Origin: Lotus japonicus
Taxonomy: Eukaryota > Streptophyta > Magnoliopsida > Fabales > Fabaceae
Direction: 5' to 3'
DNA: 64,000 nt
NCBI RefSeq assembly: GCF_012489685.1
Contig: NC_080043.1
Span: forward strand, 57,124,289 to 57,188,288
The notes beneath the pieces are model-generated. The model was not told the DNA's origin. It was given only the letters and a program-made list of their open reading frames with translations, and did not search any database. The number at the start of each line of letters is the position of its first letter. Position 1 is the stretch's first letter. Below, one piece after another: positions 22,786 to 33,537 of this stretch. Position numbers and translations under genes: made by a program.

Positions 22786-23050
22786 GGTATATACTGTACC
22801 CGAAGGTATATAGATATACTGTACCCGAAGGCATATACTGTACCCGAAGGTATATACTGTACCCGAAGGTATATAGATATACTGTACCCGAAGGCATATA
22901 CTGTACCCGAAGGTATATACTGTACCCGAAGGTATATAGATATACTGTACCCGAAGGTATATACTGTACCCGAAGGTATATAGATATACTGTACCCGAAG
23001 GTATATACGGTACCCGAAGGTATATAGATATACTGTACCCGAAGGTATAT
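22786..23050. repeat. Minisatellite, GAAGGTATATACTGTACCC units
   Basis: Two unit types alternate: 19 bp (GAAGGTATATACTGTACCC) and 25 bp with an extra TAGATA. The order resembles a higher-order pattern (25-19-19-25-19-19-25-19-25-19-25), with near-perfect copies, which points to recent expansion. It directly follows the first minisatellite. Confidence 0.9.
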
Positions 23051-24732
23051 GTCGATTCGGCGACAAAAGACAATTATTTATGAAAGGAGTGCGATCACCC
23101 TTGATGACTTCTTGAGTCATCTAACTCATCAAATCTCGATGGTCAAAAACTACTCCGACCCAAACTCAAAACAACCCAAGAGTTAGTGTCGGTCAATACA
23201 ACACAACTCCACCAACAAGATTACACGAGGGTCTAGTGTCGGTCAATACAACACGGCTCCACAACACTCCCCAAGAGTACTAACGTACTCGGTGACTTTC
23301 AATCATCACCATAGCTCACCTTAGTGGCTTTCCCAATTCCGATAACTCTCCAAACCCACAACAAAGGTTGACTTTTCCCCGCCTTTCGTAAATATTTTTC
23401 CCCTTCAGTTCTCCTATGCTTAAACGTTAATAAAAATGATTTCAATTCAAATTAGTCAAATTATGAGTTTATTTCTCAAAGTCTAAGTTTCCCAAGTCTT
23501 TATTTTTCGAAAGCTCTATCATTCTAAGTTTCCAAAATCAACCACCCAAAATACATTTCCCGGGGAAAGTCTAGGAATTCCAACGAATCCCAACAAATGG
23601 CTAAGTCTCAAACCCCACATTCGGACTTGCCTAGGGTTGTTCATCCCACCCGAAATGTCAAAGATCACCAGGTCAATGAACCTCCACTCCGAAGTTGCGT
23701 CAAAACGCTCAATTCAACACATCATCAATATCATAAGTTATGAAAACAATCATAACAATAAATCATCATCATAAACAACATCAGATAAAGCATAAGTCGA
23801 ATTTATTGACGCCTATCATGCAATCATAGCTAAATATAGCAAGTTGCCCTAACCTCGAGCTGTTCCAGCTTCGCAAACAAAGTTCTCCTCAAACAATTGC
23901 TCTGAGTCTTCCAAAGTTCCCTCAACTGAACCTCGGAGAAAAACAAAGCAGAATCCAAACAAAATCGATTAGTTCGATCGCAAAACAATACATAAACGAT
24001 AGACAAAGCATTAAAGCTTCAGAATAGGACAATCAGGTACGAAAAGACAAGTTTTCGAAACCGAAAAACTCCCCCCTAAAGGAAATAGTCCACGACCTCA
24101 AAGGAAAAAGGGCTTCGGCTCTTTTTCTTTGATCAAATCAATTCACAAGGTAGTTTTAGGGTAAAACTAAGGCAAAGAAACTGTCAGAACAATTTTCGGA
24201 CAATCGGGTCGAAATACGACTACGCAGGGGCATTTTGGTCCAAAATAAAGGCTCAAAACTTCAAAGTTATCAGTTCTGAAAACAAATTTGACAGCAATGA
24301 TCCTCATGACATCCGTGACAACAAATCCTAAAGGCACGAAGTCAGATTAAGTCTTTTTGACAATAAAGTTTTGAAATGTGAGACAAAAAGAGTTTTGAGT
24401 CAATTTTTCAGATCCTGGACAACTGAATCGCAATCAGAGTTTACTGACAGAGGTTTTAGACTCAGGGGAACATAAGGAACATAACCCAAGCGAGAAATCA
24501 GAGAAATCGGACAATTTTAGAAAAAGCTCAAAACTTAGAGCACAGAAACGACTTCAGAAACGCAACAGAAACAACAATCAGAGGTAGGAATCGTGTTAGT
24601 TACCTTGATACCTAGAAGTAGGGACGAACTGCACGAAGATTGGTCAAGTTTTCGCGAAAATCTCCTCCCCCCTTGCTCTCCACGAATTTGGGCCTCCAAT
24701 GGTGAAAATGAGAGGATTTTTGCTTTTTCGCG

Positions 24733-24763
24733 CTATTTATAGGCGGGTGAAATCGCGGGAAAA
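24733..24763 (-). promoter_or_regulatory. LTR promoter: TATA box plus E2F-like site
   Basis: Minus strand: TTTTCCCGCGA (24763-24753), a 10-bp spacer, then CTATAAATAG (24742-24733). TCGCGA lies just beyond, as in the other two Tekay LTRs. Confidence 0.6.
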
Positions 24764-25434
24764 TGAAAATTTCGCGATTCCGATTTTTGCAGCACGATCA
24801 CCGAGAAATTCTAAGAGAGATTCTGGCGTCAGAAATCCAGAACTCAAAACAAATATCTATGATATGGGAAAAACGATATCGAAAATCTCAAAAGCGGTGT
24901 AAGTTAAATCTGTCCCAAAAAACTACTTTTTGCTGTGATCGCCGGACGACAAAACTTCCTTCTGAAGAAAGATTGGAAACGTCGAAACAAATCTGGCAAC
25001 TCGGACGGAATCTTCGTTAGAAGTCCCGAATAGAAAAAGTCTTCATCCATTGCTCGAAAATAGGGTTTCGAAGCAAAGAAATTAGCGTCGGCGGACATCC
25101 GAAAAGTGAAACCTATCGTGCGTACAGTCCAGAGTTCCGAAATGAAACGCTGGTCGATGGAAAAATAAAGAGAAACTTTAAATTTTCCGAGAGTTCGAAA
25201 TCTCACTCAAAACGTTGCTTTAAGAGCGAAATAGCCTATTCTGGACACGCTCGCCATAAGGCAGGTGTGCAGACGACTCGCACTAACTCCGAAAACAACT
25301 ACGCAACATTCCTCAAGCAATTCCTGAACTTTCTTCTTCATTAATCTTCCTCAAATATCAAACTCCTGTCACGCTTACACTGATTCTACGCGTGAGTCGG
25401 AAACTTAACTTGTTCTGAAAATCCAGGTCTTACA

Positions 25435-26640
25435 CCGACCAATTGCATCACCGCCACCCTCCTCCCGCTCTTCCATGCCGTCAGAAAACTCCGTCTCGAT
25501 ATCCTCCTCACCATCATACGCATTCCACCCAAGAACACTGGATTCCCGGCTTGACGAGGGAGCCAAACTTGCACCGGGCACCGGAGCGGCACCACCAATT
25601 TCCTCAATGATACGCACAGTGTAAACCATACCATTGACATTGATTTTCCTGAAATTAGCTACCATCTCCAAGCATGAGGTTTGAACCTGCACTCGGGCAT
25701 ACTCCAGCTTAGTGAGGGACGTTATCGCTTCATCCATTGCTACCAACTTACCCACTGGTGTAACTAAGTGTGCCAGACAGTCCCGAGTCCACATATTGAT
25801 CGGCAGGCCCGAGCACCGCACCCAAGCTAGACGATGATCTGCCACTAGTGACGTCGACCAAGTGTAAACCACCTGAAATACCTCCTCGATCCAATCCTTT
25901 GCTCCAGCTAAGACTTCCTCGAGGACAACACCCTCCGGGCCAGACAGTAGCACCTGATCGTTCCCTAAGTAGCGCACCTGAATAGTATGGAACCCCTCCA
26001 GAATGAAAGCATCCTGAACGGAGGTAATCCACTCCGGGTTACGTAGCACACCCACCAGGCTTCTGCGTAGCCAATCCTCCGCTGCCGGAACGGCAGGACC
26101 TGACCACGATTCAACCGGAATGCCACGCAAGGCATCCCCCAGAGAACTATCCTGGCACACTAAGGCACCCTTTTTCGACACCACTTGAGCATATGAACGC
26201 TGTGGCTTGGAAATCGGTTCCTGCGGCAACCCAGCCCTACTTTCCTTCCTCCAGCCATCCCGTCTAGGTTGTAGACCCGCCGGTGCAGACGCTGTCTTCA
26301 CCCCCTTACCAAACCTGGGTACATTCACATGCAGCTTAGTGGCACCAATTATAATGCCATCCAAAACCCATTCGAACCGCTTTGGATCTTGCACGTCCAA
26401 GAAGCGAGCAAAACCGAACTGTTTGCCTCTCCTATCTCGCCTCGGGGATATGTATACCGCCCAAACTCTCCCATACTTCTGGAACACACCCCACATCCCC
26501 TTTTCATCAAAGTTGTCAGGGAAATTTGTAAAGAAAAAAGTGGTAATGTTCCCCTTATCATGCAACCTGCCACCATAACCCTTTGCACCCCCTCCATAGC
26601 TCCTTCCCTCTCCCCCACTTGCCCTTCCTCCCACTCGCAC
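25435..26640 (-). pseudogene. LINE (L1-type) ORF1, truncated by an LTR insertion
   Basis: About 402 codons remain. After a Gly/Arg-rich N-terminus comes an RRM-like RNA-binding domain (~30-110: TTFFFTNFPDNF, then GKQFGFARFLDV), followed by a DUF4283-like region (~190-360, with WVRCSGLPINMWTRDCL). This order is typical of plant LINE ORF1 proteins, which coat element RNA. At 25434 the frame runs into the defective element's LTR and stops after nine foreign codons. ORF2 (endonuclease and reverse transcriptase) is absent. The start at 26640 lies just after a CT-rich tract (26650-26676), perhaps the LINE 5' leader. A host RRM/DUF4283 protein is less likely. Confidence 0.75.
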
Positions 26641-28517
26641 TCCTCGTCCTCTCTCTCTCTCTCTCTCGCCCTCTCATAAAATAAAAAATTCTCATTACTA
26701 CTTCTTACCTTACCTTGTTTTCACTGTCTTCACAAAGTATTTTAAGGTGAAATGAAAACTATGTGCTTAGGTTATTTATTTATTTATTTAAAAGAGTTAG
26801 TGTCGCTGTCGCGGCCTCGCGGGTGGTGCACTAGTATGAGGTAAGGATAACTAGCAAACTCTAATAACGATTATAGTAGACTTATACTAAAGAATGAGGG
26901 CTCGAATTTGCAACATATTAAATACGAGACTCTATCAATTATTTTGCTCCACCCGACTAACTTTTGGAGTATCAATTTTCTCACCACCCCTTTAAATATT
27001 TTATATAATTCTTTTTTGCACTTTTAATTTATAAAATGTATATAATTTGTCTTCTACATTTATAAGTGCGATATGTGATTGATTTTCACAATATAAGCAC
27101 CGTCAATATTAGTGGTGAGAGAATGTGAGGATGGTAAAAAATAAATGGCCCAACCGCCTAACCTTTGCTAATCTGTGTTTTTGACATAAATGATAAAATA
27201 ATTGAGTAACATTGCCTTTTTGTCTGTATGTATGTTTATATGCTAGAGGAAGTTTACAATTTACGTGTGTAGTTATTTATTCATCCGAAAGTTTACTTGA
27301 TCAATCATTGCATCATATGATTGTAGCCCAAAAATAGAAAATTGATTTGTATCAATTGTTGAAACCATCTTCTGGAAGAGAGTGCCACTTCCAGCAAAAT
27401 TTGTCATTAGAAAATTTCTGGGAGAATAAAGAGAAAGGAACAGTTCATTTTTTGTTTGTATATTTTGGAGATTTTGAGGACCAGGCGCAACAGTTGTACC
27501 ATAGAACTTTATAGTCACAAATTCGAACATAGCAAGAGTTTCAAAATAGGATTAAATATGCATTTACATAGTCATTCTAAAATAGCTGATTATTGATTTT
27601 GATTTCTTCATTTTTTAGGGTGATATTTCATGGCGGTTTAAACCACCACTAACACATTTTGTGACGGATTCACCATGGTTTAAACTGCCATCAAATGTCA
27701 CAATAAAGGAATGAAAAGATCAAAATCAATAATTCAATATCTTAGGACCAAAATTGACAAATAAAAAAAATTAAATGGACTAGTTTAGGGAAAAACATAC
27801 CTATCCCTTTATATTATCATGTTTATTATTTTTAATATATATGGAGATTTTGGTCATGGATAAAGATGATTGACTAAATAAATTGAGGATTGAAAGGACG
27901 ATTCTGGTCTTTAAGAATAGTGGAAAGAGTTTTGTACGACTTTTTTTTGGTTGAACATGTATATTTTAATCAAACATATAACAATTCAATAATGATTGAT
28001 CGTTGGGTGGATTTTTTTATAGTCAAATGTTAGTTGTTAGTAATATTAGTAAATTAGTCATCATCATGGTTCGAACCCTAGATCCTTCACCCTTCATCTC
28101 ACCCAACTCTTATGTCCCTAGCTCTTATCACTTGAACTATCATTCGAGGGATCGTTGGGTGGATGGATTATACTTTGGCCGGAGTTTAGCTCTAATCTAA
28201 ATTAGAAAATTAATGTATGACAAAGCACTCACAAACTTAAGTTGGTCCATGTGTTTATTGAGGTTATTCAGAAAGGTATGCACATATCTACTTTCACTTT
28301 CTTGGCTGCATTTCTGTGGACTCTTATGTAGATTTGTTTGGAGGTTCCTTCAGCTGAGTTCGTGACCTGCCCAATTATTACGTGTGTGTTTGAATACTAT
28401 ATGAGTGAAGGCAAAATCACATTTATCTCAAAATATGTGAAGAGTTTGATTCACTTTTTAATTCGAAGTGGGTGTTAATATCTGTTAGTATTGGTGTCCA
28501 TAGGTATAGAGCTATAG
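26641..28517. other. Intergenic, foldback fragment near 27551-27809
   Basis: A CT microsatellite at 26650-26676, then AT-rich DNA. Around 27551-27809 an ATTAAATATGCA...TTAAATGGACTAG fold with TTTAAACCACCACTAAC and GTTTAAACTGCCATC arms resembles the foldback at 921-1234. Open frames are short and without recognisable motifs. Confidence 0.5.
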
Positions 28518-28673
28518 ACCATGGTTGACAGAATCGCGAGTTACAACGTAGAATCGCACGATTCTATGATGTTAGTCGACCTCTCCGTCTTGAATCGCTT
28601 GTAGAATCGCCACCGTATAGACTCGCGTAGACTCGCCGAGGAAACGCGTGGACTCGTGGAATCACGCTCTGTC
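28518..28673. repeat. Divergent GAATCG/GACTCG-rich repeat fragment
   Basis: It begins CCATGGTTGACAGAATCGCG, which resembles the end of the hAT-type element at 30097-30515 (CAAGGTTGTCAGACTCG). Multiple GAATCG and GACTCG words follow to about 28673. No second end or target duplication was found, so it is probably a truncated, older relative. Confidence 0.45.
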
Positions 28674-29329
28674 TCTAATTCCACTTCTCTGAAATTGGGT
28701 CCTCAAGACACGTATACTCTGTTTGGACCCGAGTTATTTTAAGTTCAAAACCTAGAATTAAAATGCAAAACTCACTCTCATCTTTCCGTTACACTCTCGC
28801 AAGTCGCATCACACTGGACACTGTTCCTTCTCCTCACTCTCGTGCATTCTCCTCTGTTGCCCTGCGCCATCGCTGCTATGGTGTTCACTCTTCTCTTGCG
28901 GTGTGACATGCTAAATTTAATTGACCCAAATAGATCACATAGACATAGATACAGATTATAGCATGTTGTGATTCAATAGGGTAAAAGGAATTGTGCACCT
29001 GGAAGGATTGAAGAATCCACGAGTTTGTTGTTTGACCTGATAATGAAAGTAAAAGAGACACCAAATGATGAAACTGCTCTCAGCACCTGGTTATACGTTC
29101 TCAGGATAAACTGTCTAATGGGGCAGCAATTTATATATTACCAATTGAGATCAGGGTCCCCTCATTAGACAAAGTTAACTGACCTAACCCATCATACGAC
29201 AGTTAATAACCAAAGCCTAATTTGTCATCCATCATAATACATGTAATTGAATTAATTTAATAATTCACATAATTGATATTAATAACCAAACAAAATATAT
29301 TCTAATTAATTGATAATGATAATCCACAT
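28674..29329. other. Intergenic or unassigned LTR-like sequence
   Basis: Mixed sequence without open frames. It lies just past the C-terminal side of the copia remnant in minus orientation, so it could be a decayed copia LTR; I could not identify LTR ends or a PPT. Confidence 0.35.
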
Positions 29330-29490
29330 AACAAAAGAGAGAGTTAATTATAAATAAATCTAACATAAGGTTGCTGGAAATCTTTCATGTGACATGTGAT
29401 CCACTGTACCTCACTGGACACTACAGCAAGTTCCATGTACTCAACGTATGCTGGGAATGGTGAATCGGTAACTTGTTTTTTAGATTTCTA

Positions 29491-29705
29491 GGGGTGCTTG
29501 CTACCATACCACAACACTTAGTTGGGGTATGATACAAGACATGACGTAGACCAATGACATTTAAGTGGGTATCTCTTCTTTTTCCCATATATGTTTTAAA
29601 TGAAACAAAAATTCAAATACACTGCAAAATGTCGGTTTCCTATTGGAACACGCAAAATTACGTCAGTCATGTATCATACAATGAGGGTATGGTAGAATTC
29701 ACCAA
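29491..29705. repeat. MITE-like foldback inside the copia remnant
   Basis: The left arm GGTGCTTGCTACCATACC and the right arm GGTATGGTAGAATTCACC are imperfect inverted repeats. An inner pair, GTATGATACAAGACATGACG against CGTCAGTCATGTATCATAC, extends the hairpin. It separates the two RNase H copies. Exact edges and target duplication are uncertain. Confidence 0.5.
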
Positions 29706-30096
29706 GTGACAATTGATGTCTATATTCTTGGTTTGTTCGTGGAATATAGGATTATTAAACGCAATGTGTATTGTTGATTGGGTATCACACAAGACCATAG
29801 TAAGGTTGTTGGAAATATTTCATTAGATTTAGACCTATGATCTATTGTATTTCACTAGACACTGCAGCGAGTTCTTTGTACTCATCTTCTGCCGAGGATG
29901 ATGAATCAGTAACTTGTTTTTTAGATTTTCAGGATATCAATGAATCACCTAGGAAAACACCAAACCCCTGTAGATTTCCTTGTATCTGACACAATTTCCC
30001 CAATGTGCATCACTTTATGTAGTCAAAACTGAAGATAATGTTCTAGCAAGCCTTGACCAGGACAATTCTTGAGATACTTGAGTAAATGATGTAAAG

Positions 30097-30515
30097 CAAG
30101 GTTGTCAGACTCGTGAGTCTAAGCAGACTCGTGAGTCTAAGCAGACTCGTTTTGGGTAGGTAGACTCGACTCGTAGACTCGACGAGACTCGAGTCTACCA
30201 GAAATGAAAATTTACTAAGTATAACCCTGTCACATGAAGAATAAATACAAACATATAATCTAATTATAAGAGCATCCAAGATTTTTTAACGCAAAGGAGG
30301 AAGAGGAACGCGATAGAGGTTGAAAATAGGTTTAGTTTTAGGGATTTTTAATAAATTTGAGATTTTTTAACTTAAAAAAAAAAAAACCTTGACTCGGTGA
30401 CTCGGTCACCGAGTCAGGCCAGAAAACGAGTCTGGCAGCGAGTCGACTCGTTTTTCCTATGTAGACTCGCGAGTCTACCGAGTCAGCGAGTTAACTCGCG
30501 AGTCTAACAACCTTG
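30097..30515. mobile_element. Non-autonomous hAT-type element, 419 bp, GACTCG-rich
   Basis: The ends are CAAGGTTGTCAGACTCG and the inverted CGAGTCTAACAACCTTG, about 22-bp TIRs with two mismatches. It is flanked by an exact 8-bp duplication ATGTAAAG (30089-30096 and 30516-30523), the hallmark of the hAT superfamily. Removing it and one duplication restores the copia reading context. The interior carries many GACTCG/CGAGTC words in both orientations, likely subterminal transposase-binding repeats. No transposase is encoded. Confidence 0.88.
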
Positions 30516-31280
30516 ATGTAAAGCATCAAGATGTACACTTGTTGGCTTTGACATAAACTGACTAAGCTTGTCTACAGTAAAATCTATGTCAGGTCTTAAT
30601 ATACTTAGATATACCAGCCTCCCAACTAGCCTTCTATGTTGTGAATCTTCTTTCAATAGTGTCGTTGAGTCTGCTGACAATTGCCGATTAGGATCCATTG
30701 GCAAGGATTCAGAGACTTTGAAACCAGAAAACTTGTGTCAGTTAAGAGAGTTAAAGTATAAGCCCTTTGGGAGAGAGAGATGCCTTGAGTGGAGTGAGCA
30801 ATCTCTAATCCCATAATTGATCTCAACTTTCCCAAATCTTTCATCTAGAAAATGGATTGTAGTATTTGCTTGATGGAATCAATAAGTGGCATTGTAGAAG
30901 CAGCAATGATAATTTCATCTACATACACAAATAGGGCAACAAAAGATGAACAATGATAATATTGTTTGAAACCAAGGGCCAACTAAGTAGATGAAAAATT
31001 TGAGAACCATTGTCAAGAGGGTTGTTTCAACTCATAAATGGATTTGTTCAGCTTGCAAGCAAGTTCATCCCTCTTAACATCATAACCTCGAGAAAAATGT
31101 TTGTATAGACTTCCTCAAATAGCTCCCCATATACAAGAAAGCATTATCGATGTCCAATTGATATAATCTGCACAGGAGCCAAAGAAAATGTGAGCCTTCT
31201 GTGGTAATTTTAATTTGCAACAGGAGATAAAGTGTCCATGTAAGTGATCCCATTTTTAGCCTACCTAAAGTGTACATTTT

Positions 31281-32013
31281 TTTTATATTGAAAGTGTATT
31301 ATTTCAAGTGAAGTAAAAGAAACCTCTATATGTGTAGGGAACAAACAACATGTTTTTTTAGTAAAAACAAAAGGTACAATTTAATTGGTCTTAACTTAAA
31401 ACACATTAATAATCTTTTACATATTAAAAGGGTCAGAAATAAAATGATGAAAGAATCAAGGAAGGATAGGCAACGTGACATAAATGACTATTTGAGAACA
31501 TGGAAATGCAAGGGCTGAGTGTAGGGGCCAGGGGCCATGAACGTGTGTCATAACATAAATCAAGCTATTGGACAACATAGATAGGTGCATCTGCATATTT
31601 TTCTTTTAAATCATGTATTTGTCGTATAACATATTTTTGAATTTGTTTAATAAAATAAAAATTAATTAAGAAGCACTAAAATAATTTTTAGAAGAACTTA
31701 TGTTTCCTAACCAATGTTATTTTTTTATTACTTTCAAATTTTGAGCCAGAACCATTATGAACATAAAACTTTTTCTTTTCCTACAAAGTATTTAATGCAG
31801 TTCGCAAAACCAATTAAATGCACCAATAAACCACTGTTTTGTCTATACATAGTTAATTTGAAGAATTATAGGTTTCAACTTATGCGGTTTGGGAAAAAGT
31901 AAGTTTAATATACACGAGAACAATGTCAATATATTATAGAGTACAAACACTAATTTTAACAGTTTTTTAACCATACAATATTATTTATTGGTTACAATTT
32001 ACGTGGGTCTTAA
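31281..32013. other. AT-rich spacer, no gene seen
   Basis: Short open frames only. I see no recognisable coding motifs, LTR ends or RNA genes. Confidence 0.5.
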
Positions 32014-32416
32014 CAGGGGCGTAGCCAGGATTTTAACACCAGGGTGGCCAAAGATTAAATAAAAAAATATTTTTTTTATTTAAACAAAATTCATTTTTGG
32101 AAATAACTTTTACGTATAATTTCTAGACATATTATCAATCTTTTATCCTTCATTTCATCAAATTTCATTATATCAAACATAATTTTATTGAATAATAATC
32201 CAAACAACTCTACATGTGTAAATTAATTAATATAATTGATATTTTTTATAAGAAGAAATATATAATTAGTTTGACTATAATAAATACTAACTTACTTTTC
32301 TACTGTAACAAAAAAAAAAAAACCATACCATCCAACCGAAAGTGAGAATAAACTTTTTATGATTGGTTTTATGTTATAAATAAATTAAATCGTCAACTAT
32401 ACTAAATAATGCTGCC

Positions 32417-32470
32417 TGGCTTAGTGGTTTGTATATCTGAAGATGTTTTAGTTGTACTGGGTTCGAATCC
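32417..32470 (+). other. tRNA-like (SINE-type) pol III box A/box B module
   Basis: TGGCTTAGTGG (32417-32427) matches box A and GGTTCGAATCC (32460-32470) matches box B, 32 bases apart, the spacing of an internal RNA polymerase III promoter. No tRNA cloverleaf can be drawn with confidence, so this is a SINE-like or tRNA-derived head rather than a tRNA gene. Confidence 0.5.
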
Positions 32471-32527
32471 TAATCCAAGTAAAATTTTCATTTTTTGTCC
32501 AAAAATGGAAAATATATGGAGTAGGCA

Positions 32528-32581
32528 GGATTCGAAACCGGGACCTGAGAGAATATTGCTTGGGTGCAAACCGCTGTGCCA
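32528..32581 (-). other. Second, convergent tRNA-like box A/box B module
   Basis: On the minus strand TGGCACAGCGG (32581-32571) is box A-like and GGTTTCGAATCC (32539-32528) box B-like with one extra T. It points toward the module at 32417-32470. Confidence 0.45.
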
Positions 32582-32790
32582 CAATGTGCCAACTGATGTG
32601 AATTACTTGATAATTTATTAATTTCTTGACTAGTGCCAAAAGAAAAACATGCATGGTACCCTAATGAAAATCGAAAAGATGAGGGGCGCGGCGGCACCGG
32701 TGCGCCACCCCACTAGCTCCGCCCCTGCCGTCAACTCCATTTGGTCATGCTGGCTCTAGTTCAGCCATTGGGGGCGAGGCTCCCCCTTCC

Positions 32791-33537
32791 TTGCTAAGCT
32801 TGTCCGATCCTCACTTCAACGGCTTGGACTTCATGAATCGAACCTTTGACAACCGGATCCACAAAGACGTTTCTGGGCAAGGCCCCCCCAATATTGCTTC
32901 CATGACAATTCACCATGCTCTTTCTGCCGCCAGCACCGTGGCGGGTATGGCTCACTATGTGAAGGACTTGCATGCGGCCAAGAATCGTCTTGAGAAGAAG
33001 GCGGCTGACTATAAGGCTGCATATGAGCGAGCGAAGGTCGACGCTGAGACCGCCAACAAGCACCTGAAGTCTGCCGAGGAGAAATGTGCTAAGTTAACTG
33101 AAGACTTGGCAACTTCTAACCTGCTCCTTCAAAAGACTAAATCTTTGAAAGAAGCCATTAATGTCAAACACACTGCTGTTCAGGCTAAGTTCCAAAAGAT
33201 GGAAAAGAAATATGAACACCTGAATGCTTCCATTCTAGGGCGTGCATCCATTCAATTTGCTCAAGGCTTTCTCCAAGCTAAAGAGCAAATCAGTGTTGTT
33301 GAACCAGGCTTCGACCTTTCCCGTATAGGGTTTTTGAAGGAGATCAAGGATGGTCAGGTGGTCGGCGATGATGATGTTGACATTGACCTCCTTCCTCAAT
33401 TCAACTCTGAAAGTGAGTCTGAGGAAGGAAATGGCGAAGATGGTAATGGCGAGGACAAGAATGAGGATAAAGGGGAGAAGGACCCACAAACTGCCGCAAG
33501 CCAAGACAACAACGCCAACAATGAGAACCTGGCTTGA
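32791..33537 (+). CDS. Antisense coiled-coil ORF of the Tat element, 5'-truncated
   Basis: At least 248 codons on the strand opposite pol; the frame stays open upstream to the hAT-like end at 32727, so the true N-terminus is missing. The middle is a long coiled coil rich in Ala/Lys/Glu (from AKNRLEKKAADYKAAYERAK onward), and the C-terminus is very acidic (SESESEEGNGEDGNGEDKN). It resembles the C-terminal part of plant proteins labelled putative gypsy-type transposon. Tat relatives such as Retand and Grande are known to carry an extra antisense ORF between pol and the 3' LTR, and the position fits exactly. Function is unknown. It ends 490 bp from the pol stop, convergent with it. Confidence 0.7.
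   Translation: MLSLSDPHFNGLDFMNRTFDNRIHKDVSGQGPPNIASMTIHHALSAASTVAGMAHYVKDLHAAKNRLEKKAADYKAAYERAKVDAETANKHLKSAEEKCAKLTEDLATSNLLLQKTKSLKEAINVKHTAVQAKFQKMEKKYEHLNASILGRASIQFAQGFLQAKEQISVVEPGFDLSRIGFLKEIKDGQVVGDDDVDIDLLPQFNSESESEEGNGEDGNGEDKNEDKGEKDPQTAASQDNNANNENLA

Larger units (their letters stand above)
19585..25434 (-). mobile_element. Defective Tekay-like element with a 3.9 kb LTR
   Basis: On the minus strand: 5' LTR 21494-25434, PBS 21479-21490, broken gag 21284-20568, then about 980 bp without recognisable pol. No 3' LTR is visible before the gap. The LTR starts TGTAACACCCCG and ends GTCTTACA, related at its ends to the intact chromovirus but otherwise different. CCGAC (25435-25439) should be one target duplication. 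It interrupts a LINE ORF1. Without pol it could move only with help from an autonomous relative. Confidence 0.8.
21494..25434 (-). repeat. LTR of the defective Tekay-like element, 3941 bp
   Basis: TGTAACACC at 21494 and CTTACA at 25434. It contains two minisatellites (22449-22785, 22786-23050), a TATA box (24733-24742) and an E2F-like site (24753-24763). No partner LTR is present in the window, so its age cannot be judged. Confidence 0.85.
29330..31280 (-). pseudogene. Decayed Ty1/copia pol (RT and RNase H), split and partly duplicated
   Basis: Minus-strand fragments in order: RT start QLDIDNAFLY (~31160), RT core with YVDEIIIAAS (~30910; the catalytic YVDD is now YVDE), an in-frame stop before MKDLGKL (30844), RDIDFTVDKLSQFMSKP-type sequence to 30524, an interruption by a hAT-type element (30097-30515), and the continuation from 30088. 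RNase H (SSSAEDEYKELAAVSSEIQ) follows at 29805-29950. A second copy of that RNase H segment (AYVEYMELAVVSSEVQWI) lies at 29370-29490. Several stops and frameshifts make it clearly dead. Confidence 0.75.
32014..32727. mobile_element. hAT-like foldback element, about 714 bp
   Basis: The left end CAGGGGCGTAGCCAGG and the right end CTAGCTCCGCCCCTG are inverted repeats of the CAGGGGCGGAGCTAG type found at plant hAT element ends. No transposase frame is present. The flanking 8-mers (GGTCTTAA, CCGTCAAC) do not match well, so the target duplication has decayed or the edges are slightly off. Two tRNA-like modules lie inside. The right end abuts the open frame continuing into 32791-33537. Confidence 0.6.

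Noticed and set aside
22449..23120. Overlapping open frames through the minisatellites on both strands.
   Set aside because: Frames stay open only because the repeat unit lacks stops; the products are pure repeat translations.
6762..25439. CCGAC near the left edge of the chromovirus (6762-6766) and after the defective element (25435-25439), as if both were one insertion.
   Set aside because: The left CCGAC is two bases off the LTR edge, the left flank does not continue the LINE ORF1 found on the right, and the two elements have different LTRs. Chance five-base match.
26207..26679. Plus-strand ORFs of 116-123 codons opposite the LINE ORF1.
   Set aside because: Shadows of the real RRM-containing frame; no independent signals.
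28069..28082. GGTTCGAACCC, resembling a tRNA box B.
   Set aside because: No box A at the right distance and no cloverleaf; part of an AT-rich spacer repeat.
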